NCBI GenBank assembly: GCA_019914945.1
Contig: CM034108.1
Location: 6,334,001-6,398,000 of the forward strand
Origin: Typha latifolia
Taxonomy: Eukaryota > Streptophyta > Magnoliopsida > Poales > Typhaceae
Direction of reading: 5' to 3'
DNA: 64,000 nt
Part shown: positions 1-9,984 of the stretch, in pieces
Position numbering within the stretch: the stretch's first letter is position 1
Layout of the letters: each line of letters begins with the position of its first letter
The notes under the pieces: model-generated
What the model saw: only the letters and a program-made list of their open reading frames with translations
The model's database searches: none
Told to the model about the DNA's origin: nothing
Position numbers and translations under genes: made by a program

Positions 1-394
1 TCTTAAACTTTGTTGGTGCGTTCGAACGGGCTCGAGTGCGTTCGAACGCGACAGCTTGAATTCTTCAGGTTGTGTTCGAACGCGTTTGTGAATGCAGCTC
101 TCGGTCTGTGTGAACACAGTACCCGCGTTCGAACGCGTTTGTGAATGCGACTCTCTGTCTGTGTGAACGTAGTACCCGCGTTCGAACGCGTTTGTGAACA
201 CGGCTCTCTGTCTGTGTGAACGCAGTACCCGCGTTCGAATGCGTTGTGAACGCAGTGTGAACTCGACGGCTTTTCTCCAATAATCTTGCAATTCTTCAAA
301 CCAGAGATATTCTAGACTTGTGTAAAGCTCATATACATGAAAAAATATACTTAGAATATTTTGTACACAATTGCCAACAAATAAAAACCTAACA
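1..394 (-). mobile_element. Copia (SIRE-like) LTR, 5' part, reversed
   Basis: Reverse complement of the first part of the copia LTR seen in full at 9985-10956 and 60929-62085. Its LTR start (TGTTAGG on the reverse strand) ends exactly at 394, directly against forward-strand gag sequence of element A. No polypurine tract lies beyond 394, so this is a 5' or solo LTR inserted in opposite orientation into element A. The rest lies left of the window. Contains four 53-bp enhancer-like units. Confidence 0.85.
62..250 (-). repeat. 53-bp tandem array in LTR U3
   Basis: TTCGAA cores begin at 75, 128, 181 and 234, an exact 53-bp period. Each unit carries the palindrome GCGTTCGAACGC plus a GTGAACGCAGTACC-type segment and a CTCTCTGTCTGTGTG-type segment. 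Same array as in elements A, C and D. Confidence 0.9.
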
Positions 395-1349
395 AAGGGT
401 AAAGTTATGAAAGTTACATGGGATGACTCAGATGAATCTGATGATGATTCTGGAAAAGACGAAGAAAACCCTGTTGCGTTTGCCTCTTCTTTACTCAATA
501 TTGATTCCGTTGTTGATACTGATAGTACAGATGATCAGAATATGTTACCAGCTGAAGAAGATGAATCTGAAATACAAAAGGCATATAATGACCTGTACCT
601 GGAGTCGTTTAAACTCAAGAAAAGCAATCTTAGACTACATCAATGACTCAAGGTAATCGAACTTGAAAGAATTCAATTTGAGGAGAAGTACAAATTGGAA
701 CTTGAACGTGTCAAAGACCTTTCTAAACAACTTGACAATGCCAAAAATAAAATGAAGGCTGATGAAATTGAACTAGAGCGATTGAATAAGGAAGTGACAT
801 TTCTAAAAGGGAAGAACAAACTTGATGAGATCCTAAAAGCTCAGATCTCTGGAAAAGACAGGTATGGTGTTGGATACACTAGTAATTCAAATAATAATAA
901 AACTGTCTTCGTTTCTGCAGGTATATAAAAGGAATAATATCTGAAGCCATCAACCGCATTTACAAAGCAATCCTAGATGAATGCTTCTAAATTGAAGGTG
1001 AATCTACAAACTAGTGAAATCGTCAACGGCACCAAAGGTAAACTTTAGTCACACTCCTCGACAAAGGGTGAGTAGAAAATGGTTTGTTCTAACATGCTAT
1101 CATTGCAGCATTCTAGGGCATATTCGACCTCATTGCAAATTTTTGCAAAAACCTAGAACTGATTTTATTTATGAGATAAAAACAAAGGCCATATTGGTCA
1201 AAAAAAGTGATTTGAAATGTTATGTTGTGCATACAGCTTTGAAAGCTTTAAATTCTGATTTGTGGTATTTAGACAGTGGCTATTTAAGACATATGTCGGG
1301 TGACAAGTCGTTATTTTCTAAGGGGAGTTGTGACATTCGGAGATGGTAA
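395..1349 (+). pseudogene. Copia gag C-terminus and protease (element A)
   Basis: Gag begins in an acidic stretch (KVTWDDSDESDDDSG), followed by a Lys/Glu-rich coiled-coil-like segment at about 550-830, as in Sirevirus Gag. A knuckle CYHCSILGHIRPHC lies at about 1100-1140. The aspartic protease start reads WYLDSGYLRHMSG near 1260, with the catalytic DSG retained. Breaks: TGA at 644-646, TAA at 926-928, then a frame change before 1014. Element B keeps the same reading without the 926 stop. Role if intact: capsid assembly and polyprotein cleavage. A relic. Confidence 0.85.
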
Positions 1350-1684
1350 TTCATCCAAGGTAATAGGTAAAGGAAAGGTAAGTTCTCCGGGGGTTCCTAT
1401 TCTTGAAAATGTTCTTTATATTAAGGGCTTAAAACTAAATCTTCTGAGTATTAGTAAATTTTGTGATGAAGATTATTAGGTAAAATTCTCCAAAAATGAT
1501 TGTACTATTCTAGATCATGGTGGTAATGTTATATGTTATGGATATAGAACATTTGATAATTGCTATGTTGTTGGAACGTCACATAAACTGAAATGTAACA
1601 GTGTCTCTTTGGACATTACAGATCTTTGGCATCAACGTCTTGGACATGTGAATCACGAGAAATTATTTACTCTGTCCAAACAAG
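1334..1684 (+). pseudogene. GAG-pre-integrase domain (element A), cut by insertion
   Basis: Continues the protease (VPILENVLYIKGLKLNLLS) into the copia GAG-pre-integrase motif DLWHQRLGHVNHEKLF near 1620-1665. An in-frame TAG lies near 1477. The reading stops at the Q1 insertion; the homologous reading in element B runs on without interruption at 27885-27910, which fixes the insertion point. Confidence 0.85.
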
Positions 1685-2568
1685 TGATACGATTCAGACT
1701 TCACCGATGTCTTCTCGATCATGGATTCACTTTAGGAGTATTTTTGTTTCATGTTTTAGTGTTTAATTTTCATTAAAATAAGTTTTCTGTAAGTCGCGTT
1801 CGAATGCGGGTGGAGTGAGTTCGAACGCGATTTGTGAACGGGGTTGTGAACGTGGTGAAGAGAATGTACTGTGCGTTTGAACGAACTGTGAACGCCCTCA
1901 TCGCGTTCGCAAATACCAACAGGCGCGTTCGATCGCGCGTTCGAACGCCTGCATCGCGTTCGCAAATCCAGAAGAGCGAACTCGGTGCGTTCGAACACGG
2001 TCGGGCGAGTTCGAATGCGGTCGACGAAAATTGTGTTTTTATGATTATTGATTATTGAGATTGAGTTTTGCCTTGCCTCCTTCGTCTTCTTCGCTCCCGT
2101 TCTCTCAATCCCCGGCGACGCCGCTTCTAACCTGCCTCGTCCGGCTAATCACCCTAGTCCCTTAGGGGTGGCCGTCTTCTCCCCCTTCGTCCAATCTATC
2201 CAACACTTGCCCTAATCCTTCCATCAACCACAACCCTTCCACCATCACTTTTCACCGGTGCCACCACATTAACGCTGGTCCACCTTCAACCACCATTACC
2301 TAGGATCATGTGCCTCCATCCACGGATCCAAAATAGACCATCTGACCTTTGTCCACAAATCGGACGATATCTCGAGATCCCCAGATCAGATTCGCCTGCA
2401 ACTAGATTTGTTGAAAAGCTCTTTTCTGGGGCTACAACATATCAAAGTTTCACGTCGATCCGACGGCGGCATATTTCGGGATCTTATTTTAAAGTTCCGT
2501 GCAAGATCTAGTCCATATCTGAGAATTAGAAAAGATCGATCTTTAGCCCTAAAGGAGTGATCGTATCA
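1685..2568 (+). repeat. LTR of Q1
   Basis: TGATACGATT... to ...GATCGTATCA, 884 bp, followed two bases later by a PBS. U3 contains an irregular cluster of TTCGAACG palindromes at 1795-2020. Related LTRs: 24096-25000, 55736-56704 and the short copy at 58550-58833. Confidence 0.87.
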
Positions 2569-2571
2569 AGC

Positions 2572-2583
2572 TGGTATCAGAGC
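2572..2583 (+). promoter_or_regulatory. Primer-binding site of Q1
   Basis: TGGTATCAGAGC, a 12-base match to the complement of the plant initiator Met-tRNA 3' end. A second copy lies at about 2648, and the pair is repeated in every 622-bp unit. Confidence 0.85.
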
Positions 2584-2683
2584 TCCATAGCCAGAGGCGT
2601 GATCGTTATCATAGCTCCATAGCCAGAGGCGTGATCTTATCAAGCTGGTATCAGAGCCACCGTTCCTTAGACAAGCGCTTCCA

Positions 2684-2935
2684 ATGACGACAACCAGATC
2701 CCTGGCTGCACGGCGAGATGATGAAGAAGAGATTCTCCCAATAGAGGAGGGAGAAACGATTGCAGGGACTTCCACCCATGGAACCACCCGATCTAATCAG
2801 AATACGGAAGAACCTAGCGTTCAAGCCGTGTTGGGGTCTCTTTCAGAGCAAATGTCCATCAACAACCAGATGATGATGGAGATGATGCGGGAACTACGGG
2901 CGACAAGGGAACCACCATTACCTAGGATCACGTGC
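2684..2935 (+). pseudogene. Gypsy-type gag N-terminal fragment (Q1), repeated at 3306 and 3928
   Basis: Opens MTTTRSLAARRDDEEEILPI and continues through about 80 codons (LGSLSEQMSINNQMMMEMM, RELRATREPPLP) before running into LTR sequence, so it is never a complete Gag. The start follows the PBS-proximal leader. The 3306 copy is open; the 3928 copy has a TGA soon after the start. The related start at 56746 in Q2 begins MTTTRAMAARRDEEDEISPI. Confidence 0.7.
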
Positions 2936-4473
2936 CTCCATCCACGGATCCAAAACAGACCATCTGACCTTTGTCGACAAATCGGACGATATCTCGAGAT
3001 CTCCACATCCGATTCGCCTGCAACTAGATTTGTTGGAAAGCTCTTTTCTGGGGCTACAACATATAAAAGTTTCACGTCGATCCAATGGCGACATATTTCG
3101 GGATCTTATTTCAAAGTTCCGTGCAAGATCTAGTCCAGATCTGAGAATTAGAAAAGATCGATCTTTAGCCCTAAAGGAGTGATCGTATCAAGCTGGTATC
3201 AGAGCTCCATAGCCAGAGGCGTGATCGTTATCATAGCTCCATAGCCAGAGGCGTGATCTTATCAAGTTGGTATCAGAGCCACCGTTCCTCAGACAAGCGC
3301 TTCCAATGATGACAACTAGATCCCTGGCTGCACGGCGAGATGATGAAGAAGAGATTCTCCCAATAGAGGAGGGAGAAATGATTGCAGGGACTTCCACTCA
3401 TGGAACCTCCCGATCTAATCAGAATACAGAAGAACCTAGCGTTCAAGCCGTGTTGGGGTCTCTTTCAGAGCTAATGGCCATCAACAACCAGATGATGATG
3501 GAGATGATGCGGGAACTACGAGCGACAAGGGAACCACCATTACCTAGGATCACGTGCCTCCATCCACGGATCCAAAACAGACCATCTGACCTTTGTCCAT
3601 AAATCGGACGATATCTCGAGATCCCCACATCCGATTTGCCTGCAACTAGATTTGTTGGAAAGCTTTTTTCTGAGGCTACAACATATCAAAGTTTCATGTC
3701 GATCCGACGGCGGCATATTTCGGGATCTTATTTCAAAGTTCCGTGCAAGATCTAGTCCAGATCTGAGAATTAGAAAAGATCGATCTTTAGCCCTAAAGGA
3801 GTGATCGTATCAAGCTGGTATCAGAGCTCCATAGCCAGAGGTGTGATCGTTATCAGAGCTCCATAGCCAGAGACATAATCTTATCAAGCTGGTATCAGAG
3901 CCATCGTTCCTCAGACAAGCGCTTCCAATGACGACAACCAGATCCATGGCTGCACGGTGAGATGATGAAGAAGAGATTCTCCCAAGAGAGGAGGGAGAAA
4001 CGATTGCAGGGACTTCCACCCGTGGAACCGCCCGATCTAATTAGAATACGGAAGAACCTAGCGTTCAAGCCGTGTTGGGGTCTCTTTCAGAGAAAATGGC
4101 CATCAACAACCAGATGATGATGGAGATGATGCGGGAACTACGGGTGACAAGGGAACCACCATTACCTAGGATCACGTACCTCCATCCACGGATCCAAAAC
4201 AGACCATCTGACCTTTGTCCACGAATTGGATGATATCTCGAGATCGCCGCATCCGATTCGCCTGCAACTAGATTTGTTGGAAAGCTCTTTCCTGGGGCTA
4301 TAACATATCAAAGTTTCACGTCGTTCTGACGGCGTCATATTTCGGGATCTTATTTCAAAGTTCCGTGCAAGATCTAGTCCAGATCTGAGAATTAGAAAAG
4401 ATCGATCTTTAGCCCTAAAGGAGTGATCGTATCAAGCTAGTATCAGAGCTCTACAAAAGTTGGTATCAACAAG

Positions 4474-5750
4474 AAGTGATATGAGGAATACCTAATATGA
4501 AAGAAATGTCAAAAAGAGTGTGCAGTTCTTGTCAAATTGGAAAACAAACTAGGATTTCACACAAGAAGGTAAATGCAACTACCACCGACCGTGTGCTCCA
4601 ATTAGTACACATGGACTTGATGGGTCTAACAAAAATGGAAAGTCTTGGAGGTAAACGCTATATATTCTTAATGGTCGATGATTAGTCCAAATATACCTGG
4701 GTTGCCTTTCTACGTGAGAAGTCTGAAACCTTCGAAGATTTTAAATCACTATGCTTAAAATTGCAGAATGAAAAATCTATTACCATAGTTAGGATTCGTT
4801 CTGATCATGGTAGAGAATTTGAAAATGAATTTTTTTTCATATTTTGCGATTCTTTTGGTATTCAACATGAATTTTCAGCTCATATAACTCCACAACAGAA
4901 CGGGATTGTGAAGAGAAAGAACCGAGTTGTGCAGGAAATGGCTAGGGTTATGCTTCACGCTAAAAAGGTTCCTCAAAGGTTTTGGGCAGAGCTGGTCAAT
5001 ACAGCGGTACATGTGATAAATCGTGTTTATCTAAAACTAGGTACAAAAATGACTGCATATGAAATCTGGAAAGGTAAGAAACCTAGTGTTAAATATTTTC
5101 GAGTTTTTGGTAGTAAATGCTATATCTTGTGTGATCGAGAATATTTGACTAAATTTGACACTAAAAGTAACGAAGGCATCTTCTTAGGGTATTCGAATAA
5201 TTGTAGAGCCTACATAGTATTTAATCTTGACACTTCTACTGTTATGAAATCTGCTAATGTTATGATAGATGAATCCACTACTGATTTAACTAAAGCTACT
5301 CCTATTTCTGTTTCTGCAGATACATATGACGAAGAAATAGGAAAGGAGCTTTATCTAGAAATTGAGAATCAGGATGACGATAAAGTTGAAATGAACAAAG
5401 ATGACTGCAACGTACCGGAACCATCTGCCAGAGTAAAATCAGATCATCCATTATCACAAGTGATCGGAGACGCAAATGAACCAATTAAGACAAGACGACA
5501 AATCCAAAGTGAGGTATCATTTACTTGTTATACATCTTCTTTTGAACCTAAAAATGTGAAGGAAGCATTGTTAGACGATTCTTGGGTTAATGCTATGCAT
5601 GAGGAATTAGAGCAATTTTCTAGGAATGATGTTTGGTATTTAGTTCCTAGACCTAAGAATGTGAACGTCATTGGAACAAAATGGATTTACAAGAATAAAA
5701 GTGATGAACATGGCAATATAGTTCGAAATAAAGCTAAACTCATAGCATAG
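4474..5750 (+). pseudogene. Copia integrase and start of reverse transcriptase (element A)
   Basis: HHCC-side motif VCSSCQIGKQ, first catalytic Asp in LVHMDLMG, second in RIRSDHGREF. The position normally holding the catalytic Glu reads QQNGIVKRKN, so Glu is replaced by Lys. Further motifs: FWAELVNTAVHVINR, FRVFGSKCYIL, EGIFLGYSNN. The RT begins at WVNAMHEELEQFSRNDVWYL and GTKWIYKNKSDEHGN. Stops at 4681-4683 and 5748-5750 and a frameshift near 4700. Role if intact: cDNA insertion. Confidence 0.9.
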
Positions 5751-6522
5751 GGATATACTAAGGTTGAGGGTATATATTTTGATGAGACATTTGCTCCTGT
5801 TGCATGTCACTTAAAATTTAAATTATTTCAAATGGATGTGAAAAGTGTTTTCTTGAATGGAGAATGAAGATGTTCATGTAGAACAACCGAAAGGGTTCAA
5901 AGATCAAAAATTTTCTTCTCATGTGTTTAACCTGAAAAAGGCACTCTACGGGCTAAAACAAGCTCCAATAGCTTGGTATGAGAAGTTGACCACTTTTTTA
6001 GTGGATGCGGGGTTCACTCGAGAGGGAGTGGACAAGACATTGTTCATTAGACGGTCAAACAAGAGTTTAGTTGTGGCACAAATTTATGTGGATGACATTG
6101 TCTTCGGGGCAACGAGTCGATCATTAACTAAGGAGTTTGCAGATCTTATGCATAGTCATTTTGAGATGAGCATGATGGGTGAGTTGAAGTTTTTTTTGGG
6201 ACTTCAAATTACTCAGTTGGAAAGAGGGATATTTATCGCTCAAACCAAGTATGCTAAGGATCTTGTGACTAAATTCGGTTTAGAAAATGCAAAACATTCT
6301 AAAACTCCTATGAGTACAACTACCAAATTAGGTAAGGATATTTCAGGAAAAAGTGTCGATCAGACACTATATAGGAGCATGATTGGTAGTCTTTTGTACT
6401 TAACGCTAGTAGACCGGACATTGCATTTAGTGTCGATGTGTGTGTTAGGTTTCAGTCTGAACCTAAGGAGACACATTTGTTTGCCAGAAACGTATTATAA
6501 AATATGTCGGTGGCACAGTTGA
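5751..6522 (+). pseudogene. Copia reverse transcriptase (element A)
   Basis: After the TAG at 5748 the reading resumes GYTKVEGIYFDETFAPVA, then lacks about 14 residues that element B still encodes, and resumes FKLFQMDVKSVFLNG. A frameshift near 5860 precedes the long open segment with KALYGLKQAPIAWYEKL, the catalytic IYVDDIVFGAT, and FFLGLQI. The YVDD box is intact but the ORF is broken on both sides. Confidence 0.9.
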
Positions 6523-6539
6523 CTTAGGTATCTGGTTTA

Positions 6540-7027
6540 CGTATGACTCGGGAGCTATCATATCTGAATACACAGATTCAGATTGGGCAGGTTCATGTGA
6601 TGATAGAAAAAGTACCTCAAGTGGATGTTTTTATATTGGAAACAATCTGGTTGCTTGGCATAGTAAGAAACAAAACTCGATATATTTATCTACTGCGGAG
6701 GCCGAGTACATTCCAGCGGGAAGTTGTTGTTCTCAATTACTATGGATGAAACAGATGGTCAAAGATTACGGTATTGAACAAGATACTATGGTGCTTTATT
6801 GTGACAACTTGAGTGCTATTAATATTTCAAAAAATCATGTTCAATATTCGCATACAAAGCATATTGATATCCGACATCATTTTATACGCGGATTAGTTGA
6901 AGACAAAATAATAGCACTTGAACATGTTGAGATAGAGAAACAGTTGGGTGATCTATTTACAAAACCTTTGGATTTACAGAGATTTGAGTATCTTCGTACT
7001 TCTTTAGGAATTTGTGCTTTGAATTGA
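6540..7027 (+). pseudogene. Copia RNase H (element A)
   Basis: Reads through frameshifts as DSDWAGSCDDRKSTSSGCF, then STAEAEYIPAGSCCSQLLWM, then the open segment from 6746 with YCDNLSAINISKNHVQYSHT, KHIDIRHHFIRG and LGDLFTKPLD. These are the standard copia RNase H motifs. Pol ends at the stop at 7025-7027. Confidence 0.88.
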
Positions 7028-8020
7028 TTTCTATTTATTTTGTTTTGGTTTGTATGTTTCATTTTTATTAGTTCTTTTTGTTTCTTTTGTAGGTTTTCTT
7101 TACTCTGAAATTTTCTTTGGTTTTAGTTTCAGATTTGTCGAGAGTTTTTGTCATAAAAAAAATTGATGCACTCCTAGATTCAATAATATACTCTTGACAT
7201 ATAAATATTATTTTTCTCTTGATTATGAGTTATTATAGTCAATTTTGTCATCTTGTAGTATATTGTATCATTTCTAATTTATTCGCTCTCTCGACTTCTA
7301 TGATAATTATACTGAAATTAATGCACCCAGAACGTGTGTATATTCTTGAGTGAGCATGACATCATAAAATTCCTTTTAAATAGCTCACTATTGACCTTGA
7401 TTTGCATAGTTTGACCTCATGCTTAGTCATCACAAATGTGTTCATAAAAGATCAATGAAAGGGTTACAATGAGTTTGTGCGAAAGCCATCTTGTTTAGAG
7501 TCCAGTTTGACTCAGTACATTGCTTGCAAATTAAATAACATTTTTGATGTTTGTGAATATCTTCTTGCACATTGTTCGATATGTACTATAATAAAAGGGC
7601 TATCTACTCATGTGTGAAAGCCATCATTGCACCTATATGGTTTATGTATAAAAAATAATACAGGAAAAATTCCTGTTCGGTTATGGAGAATAAGTCGAAA
7701 AGTGCAAATTTAAATACTAAGTCGGTTTGACTACTGTGTTGTATCATGGTTTAAATAGGAAAGTTTATTTAAGAAGAATGTTTCATGTTATCTATGCTCA
7801 CCTTGCATATGTATATTATTATGATCAATCAATATTAATTTAATTTTGAGTGATGCATTAGAATTGATTATAATATGCTTTTGATGATTTGATTGATCTG
7901 TGTATGACTTATTTCATTCGATTGTCATATTCTATGTCTTGAATCTATTTTGAATTTTTAGAGGTGCATCTCCAAAAAGATTTTTTGATTTTTTCTTAGA
8001 TTTTTTTATTTAAAAAAAAG
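7028..8020 (+). other. Non-coding spacer between pol and env-like gene (element A)
   Basis: AT-rich, no convincing reading frame. It is clearly conserved in element B (29341-30080) and element D (63540-64000), including an ATTCTTGAGTGA stretch and an A-rich run just before the promoter array. No function can be read from it. Confidence 0.7.
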
Positions 8021-8120
8021 GGGCGTTCGAACGCAAATTTTTGAGTTCGAACGCGGTGACTGGCGCGTTCGAACGCGCAGACTGGTGCGTTCGAACGCAC
8101 TCGAGGATTCTTTATATATT
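8021..8120 (+). promoter_or_regulatory. Candidate internal promoter of the env-like gene (element A)
   Basis: Four TTCGAA palindromes begin at 8026, 8046, 8068 and 8090 (20, 22, 22 bp apart), each in a GTTCGAACGC context, followed about 20 bp later by TTTATATATT (8111-8120). Identical spacing is kept in element B (30087, 30107, 30129, 30151) and in element D. A TATA-like box followed by a CT-rich, AACCCTAGAAA-containing leader is typical of plant promoters. That it drives transcription is inference. Confidence 0.55.
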
Positions 8121-8576
8121 GCGTCCGAACCCAAGAGTTTTCATCTTCCATATTCCAAACCCTAGAAACCCTTCATTTTCTCCCTCTCAAATCTTCAAGA
8201 TCTTGGTATTTTTCATCAAATTTCTCACTACAAACCCTTTTAAAGGGTCGTTCTCCTCCGGATCTAGCATCTTTCGGCCGAATTTCTTAGTTTTTCTTCA
8301 CTTTTGCGAGGTATGATCATCCATCAATTTTCCTATTTTTTTATTCAATTAAGTCTCTTGATCTTGATTGATTTCTTGCGTTTTCGAGTTTTGATCACGT
8401 TAAAGTTACTGTCTTGATGTTTCTTGTGTGATTGAACGTGATATCTTAGCGTTTTCAAGTGGATGATGGATTTCATTTAGGGCCTTCATGATTTCTTGGA
8501 TTTTTTTTTATTTCTTGCTATCTCTTTGTTTGCTTTTGGCATGTATTGAATCATGCATCTTGTTTCTTTCTCAAGA
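8121..8576 (+). other. Leader and candidate 5' UTR intron of env-like gene (element A)
   Basis: CT-rich leader after the TATA box, then a possible intron: donor GAG/GTATGA at 8311 and acceptor TTTCTTTCTCAAG ending at 8575, one base before the ATG at 8577. Length 265 bp, AT-rich. The donor is conserved in element D, but in B it reads GAGAAATGA (lost). Confidence 0.45.
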
Positions 8577-9627
8577 ATGGCTAGAAAAGCTGCAGTTTCC
8601 AAGAAACCTAGGCCGCCTTCCTCACCTACTTCGGCTCCCAAGTTTTCAACATCTACTAGTACGGGGCGTTACAAACATAATTTTGGCACCCGTCCTGTTA
8701 TCTGTGAATGACCCGTGGTCATTTCTGATTTTTTCTGCCTTGGGGATAGAATAGATATTTACTAAGCGAGGATGGTTATCGGTGTGTCGGATGAGCAGGA
8801 CTGCTTATGTGGAAGTTGTTCGGGAATTTTTTTATAATGCCACGGTTTTAGAATGCTGTATACGTTCTACTGTTCGTGGGGTGCCTGTATACTTGGACTC
8901 AGATGTTATTCGCGCTGAACTTCGTCTCTCCTAATGGTGAGTTCCAATACCCCACGTCTGCTCCATTTCCTGATGTCGATGAATATGCTGGCACTATACT
9001 GATAAAAGGGGAACGTTGGAAGGGAAACATGATGCCGCATGCGAAGCTCACACCAGTGGCTCGCATACTTCACTTGTTTTGTCTGTACAACGTCACCCCC
9101 AAGACTCAACATTCCAGTATTAGTCTGGATCGTGCATTCCTTCTTAATGCAATTTTAATTGGAGTTTATGTTGATTTGGCTGCGGTGATCTATGACTTGA
9201 TTCTCACAGCTGCCTAGAAAGAAGCACCTCGTGAGGGGTTACCATTTGGCATCTTTATTACAAATTTGTGCACTCAGACTAGGGTGCGTGTGGATGCTTC
9301 GGAACCTTCCCTTACTTCGCACAAACCGTTGGATCGGATTACTCTTAAGTGGAGTCAAGCTCACGACCAATCGTCTCCTCTCAAGCCGTCCTCTTCCGCC
9401 GCTGGTCGCTCATCGCACCTCGACAGTTCTGATGATAGCTCTGACGGTGACACATCTCACTCTGAGGGGGAGTTACCACAGTACTCTGACCGTTTTGATC
9501 AGCTTAGTACTCAAGTGCAGGATCTCCATTCGGCCGGGAATGATTTACGAGTTGAGCAAGCTCGTCAGGGGACTGTCCTTGACTTTGTGTTACGATTCTT
9601 CAGCGTCAGTTTCCTCCGAGTTCCTAG
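8577..9627 (+). pseudogene. Env-like / putative plant transposon protein (element A)
   Basis: Starts MARKAAVSKKPRPPSSPTSA. Domain markers, clearer in element B: a GRYKHNFGTRPVICEWPVV block, an ERGWLS block, STVRG, an LDSDVIRAEL block, LIKGERWKGNMMPHAKLT, and RAFLLHAMLSGVSVDLAAVI. The pattern (ERGW, then VRGV, then a helix) resembles the Pfam 'putative plant transposon protein' family from memory. The C-terminus is Ser/Asp-rich, then a short coiled coil. No transmembrane segment seen. Breaks: TGA at 8708, frameshifts near 8740 and 8930, TAG near 9215. Function unknown. Confidence 0.75.
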
Positions 9628-9972
9628 TCTTTGACATTTGTGGCAAAAAGGGGGAGAGTGTCTAGGTGTGTAGGTGTGTAGGGGGAGTATGGTAATAGGG
9701 GGAGTTTATTAGAGTCTTTCTGTCTTTCTAATCTTGCTTATAACTTTGTTTGGAGAAATTGTGAACTTTGTCTGTTTAAGTACTTTTGAACTTATGCTCC
9801 ATTGATAACTTGTGTTTGGATTGTTTATTCATTTCAAGTTATTTTCACTTGATCTTGGATTGGTATATGTTTATTTGTAGGGATTGATGTGCAAAATATT
9901 CTAGTCTTGTTGATTGCTCAATTTGAAGTCTTTGTAATATCTTGTAAACTAGGTGTTTTGTCACAAATTGCC

Positions 9973-9983
9973 AAAGGGGGAGG
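9973..9983 (+). promoter_or_regulatory. Polypurine tract (element A)
   Basis: AAAGGGGGAGG one base before the 3' LTR start (TGTTAGG at 9985); the plus-strand priming site. The same tract occurs in C (19220-19230) and, reversed, in D (62086-62097). The 345 bp between the env-like stop and this tract hold no gene, only G-rich GGGGGAGT repeats at 9645-9710. Confidence 0.85.
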
Positions 9984-9984
9984 T

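Larger units (their letters stand above)
2572..4437 (+). repeat. Three tandem 622-bp units (PBS, gag start, LTR end)
   Basis: PBS copies begin at 2572, 3194, 3816 and 4438, an exact 622-bp period. Each unit contains PBS, a short leader with a second PBS, the gag start, a jump at an ACCACCATTACCTAGG junction into the last 280 bp of the LTR, and the next PBS. Units differ by scattered substitutions. Confidence 0.9.
1685..4468 (+). mobile_element. Non-autonomous LTR element Q1 inserted in element A
   Basis: Begins TGATACGATTC, ends GGTATCA, and is flanked by the 5-bp direct repeat ACAAG (1680-1684 and 4469-4473). Removing one repeat and the insert restores the element A reading when compared with element B. 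Structure: one full LTR (1685-2568), PBS, then three tandem 622-bp units and a 31-bp tail that again starts with a PBS-like sequence. No pol. Same family as Q2 at 55736-58833. Confidence 0.85.

Noticed and set aside
2684..3133. 149-codon ORF as a complete protein
   Set aside because: Only the first 80 codons are gag-like; the rest reads through LTR sequence of the next 622-bp unit.
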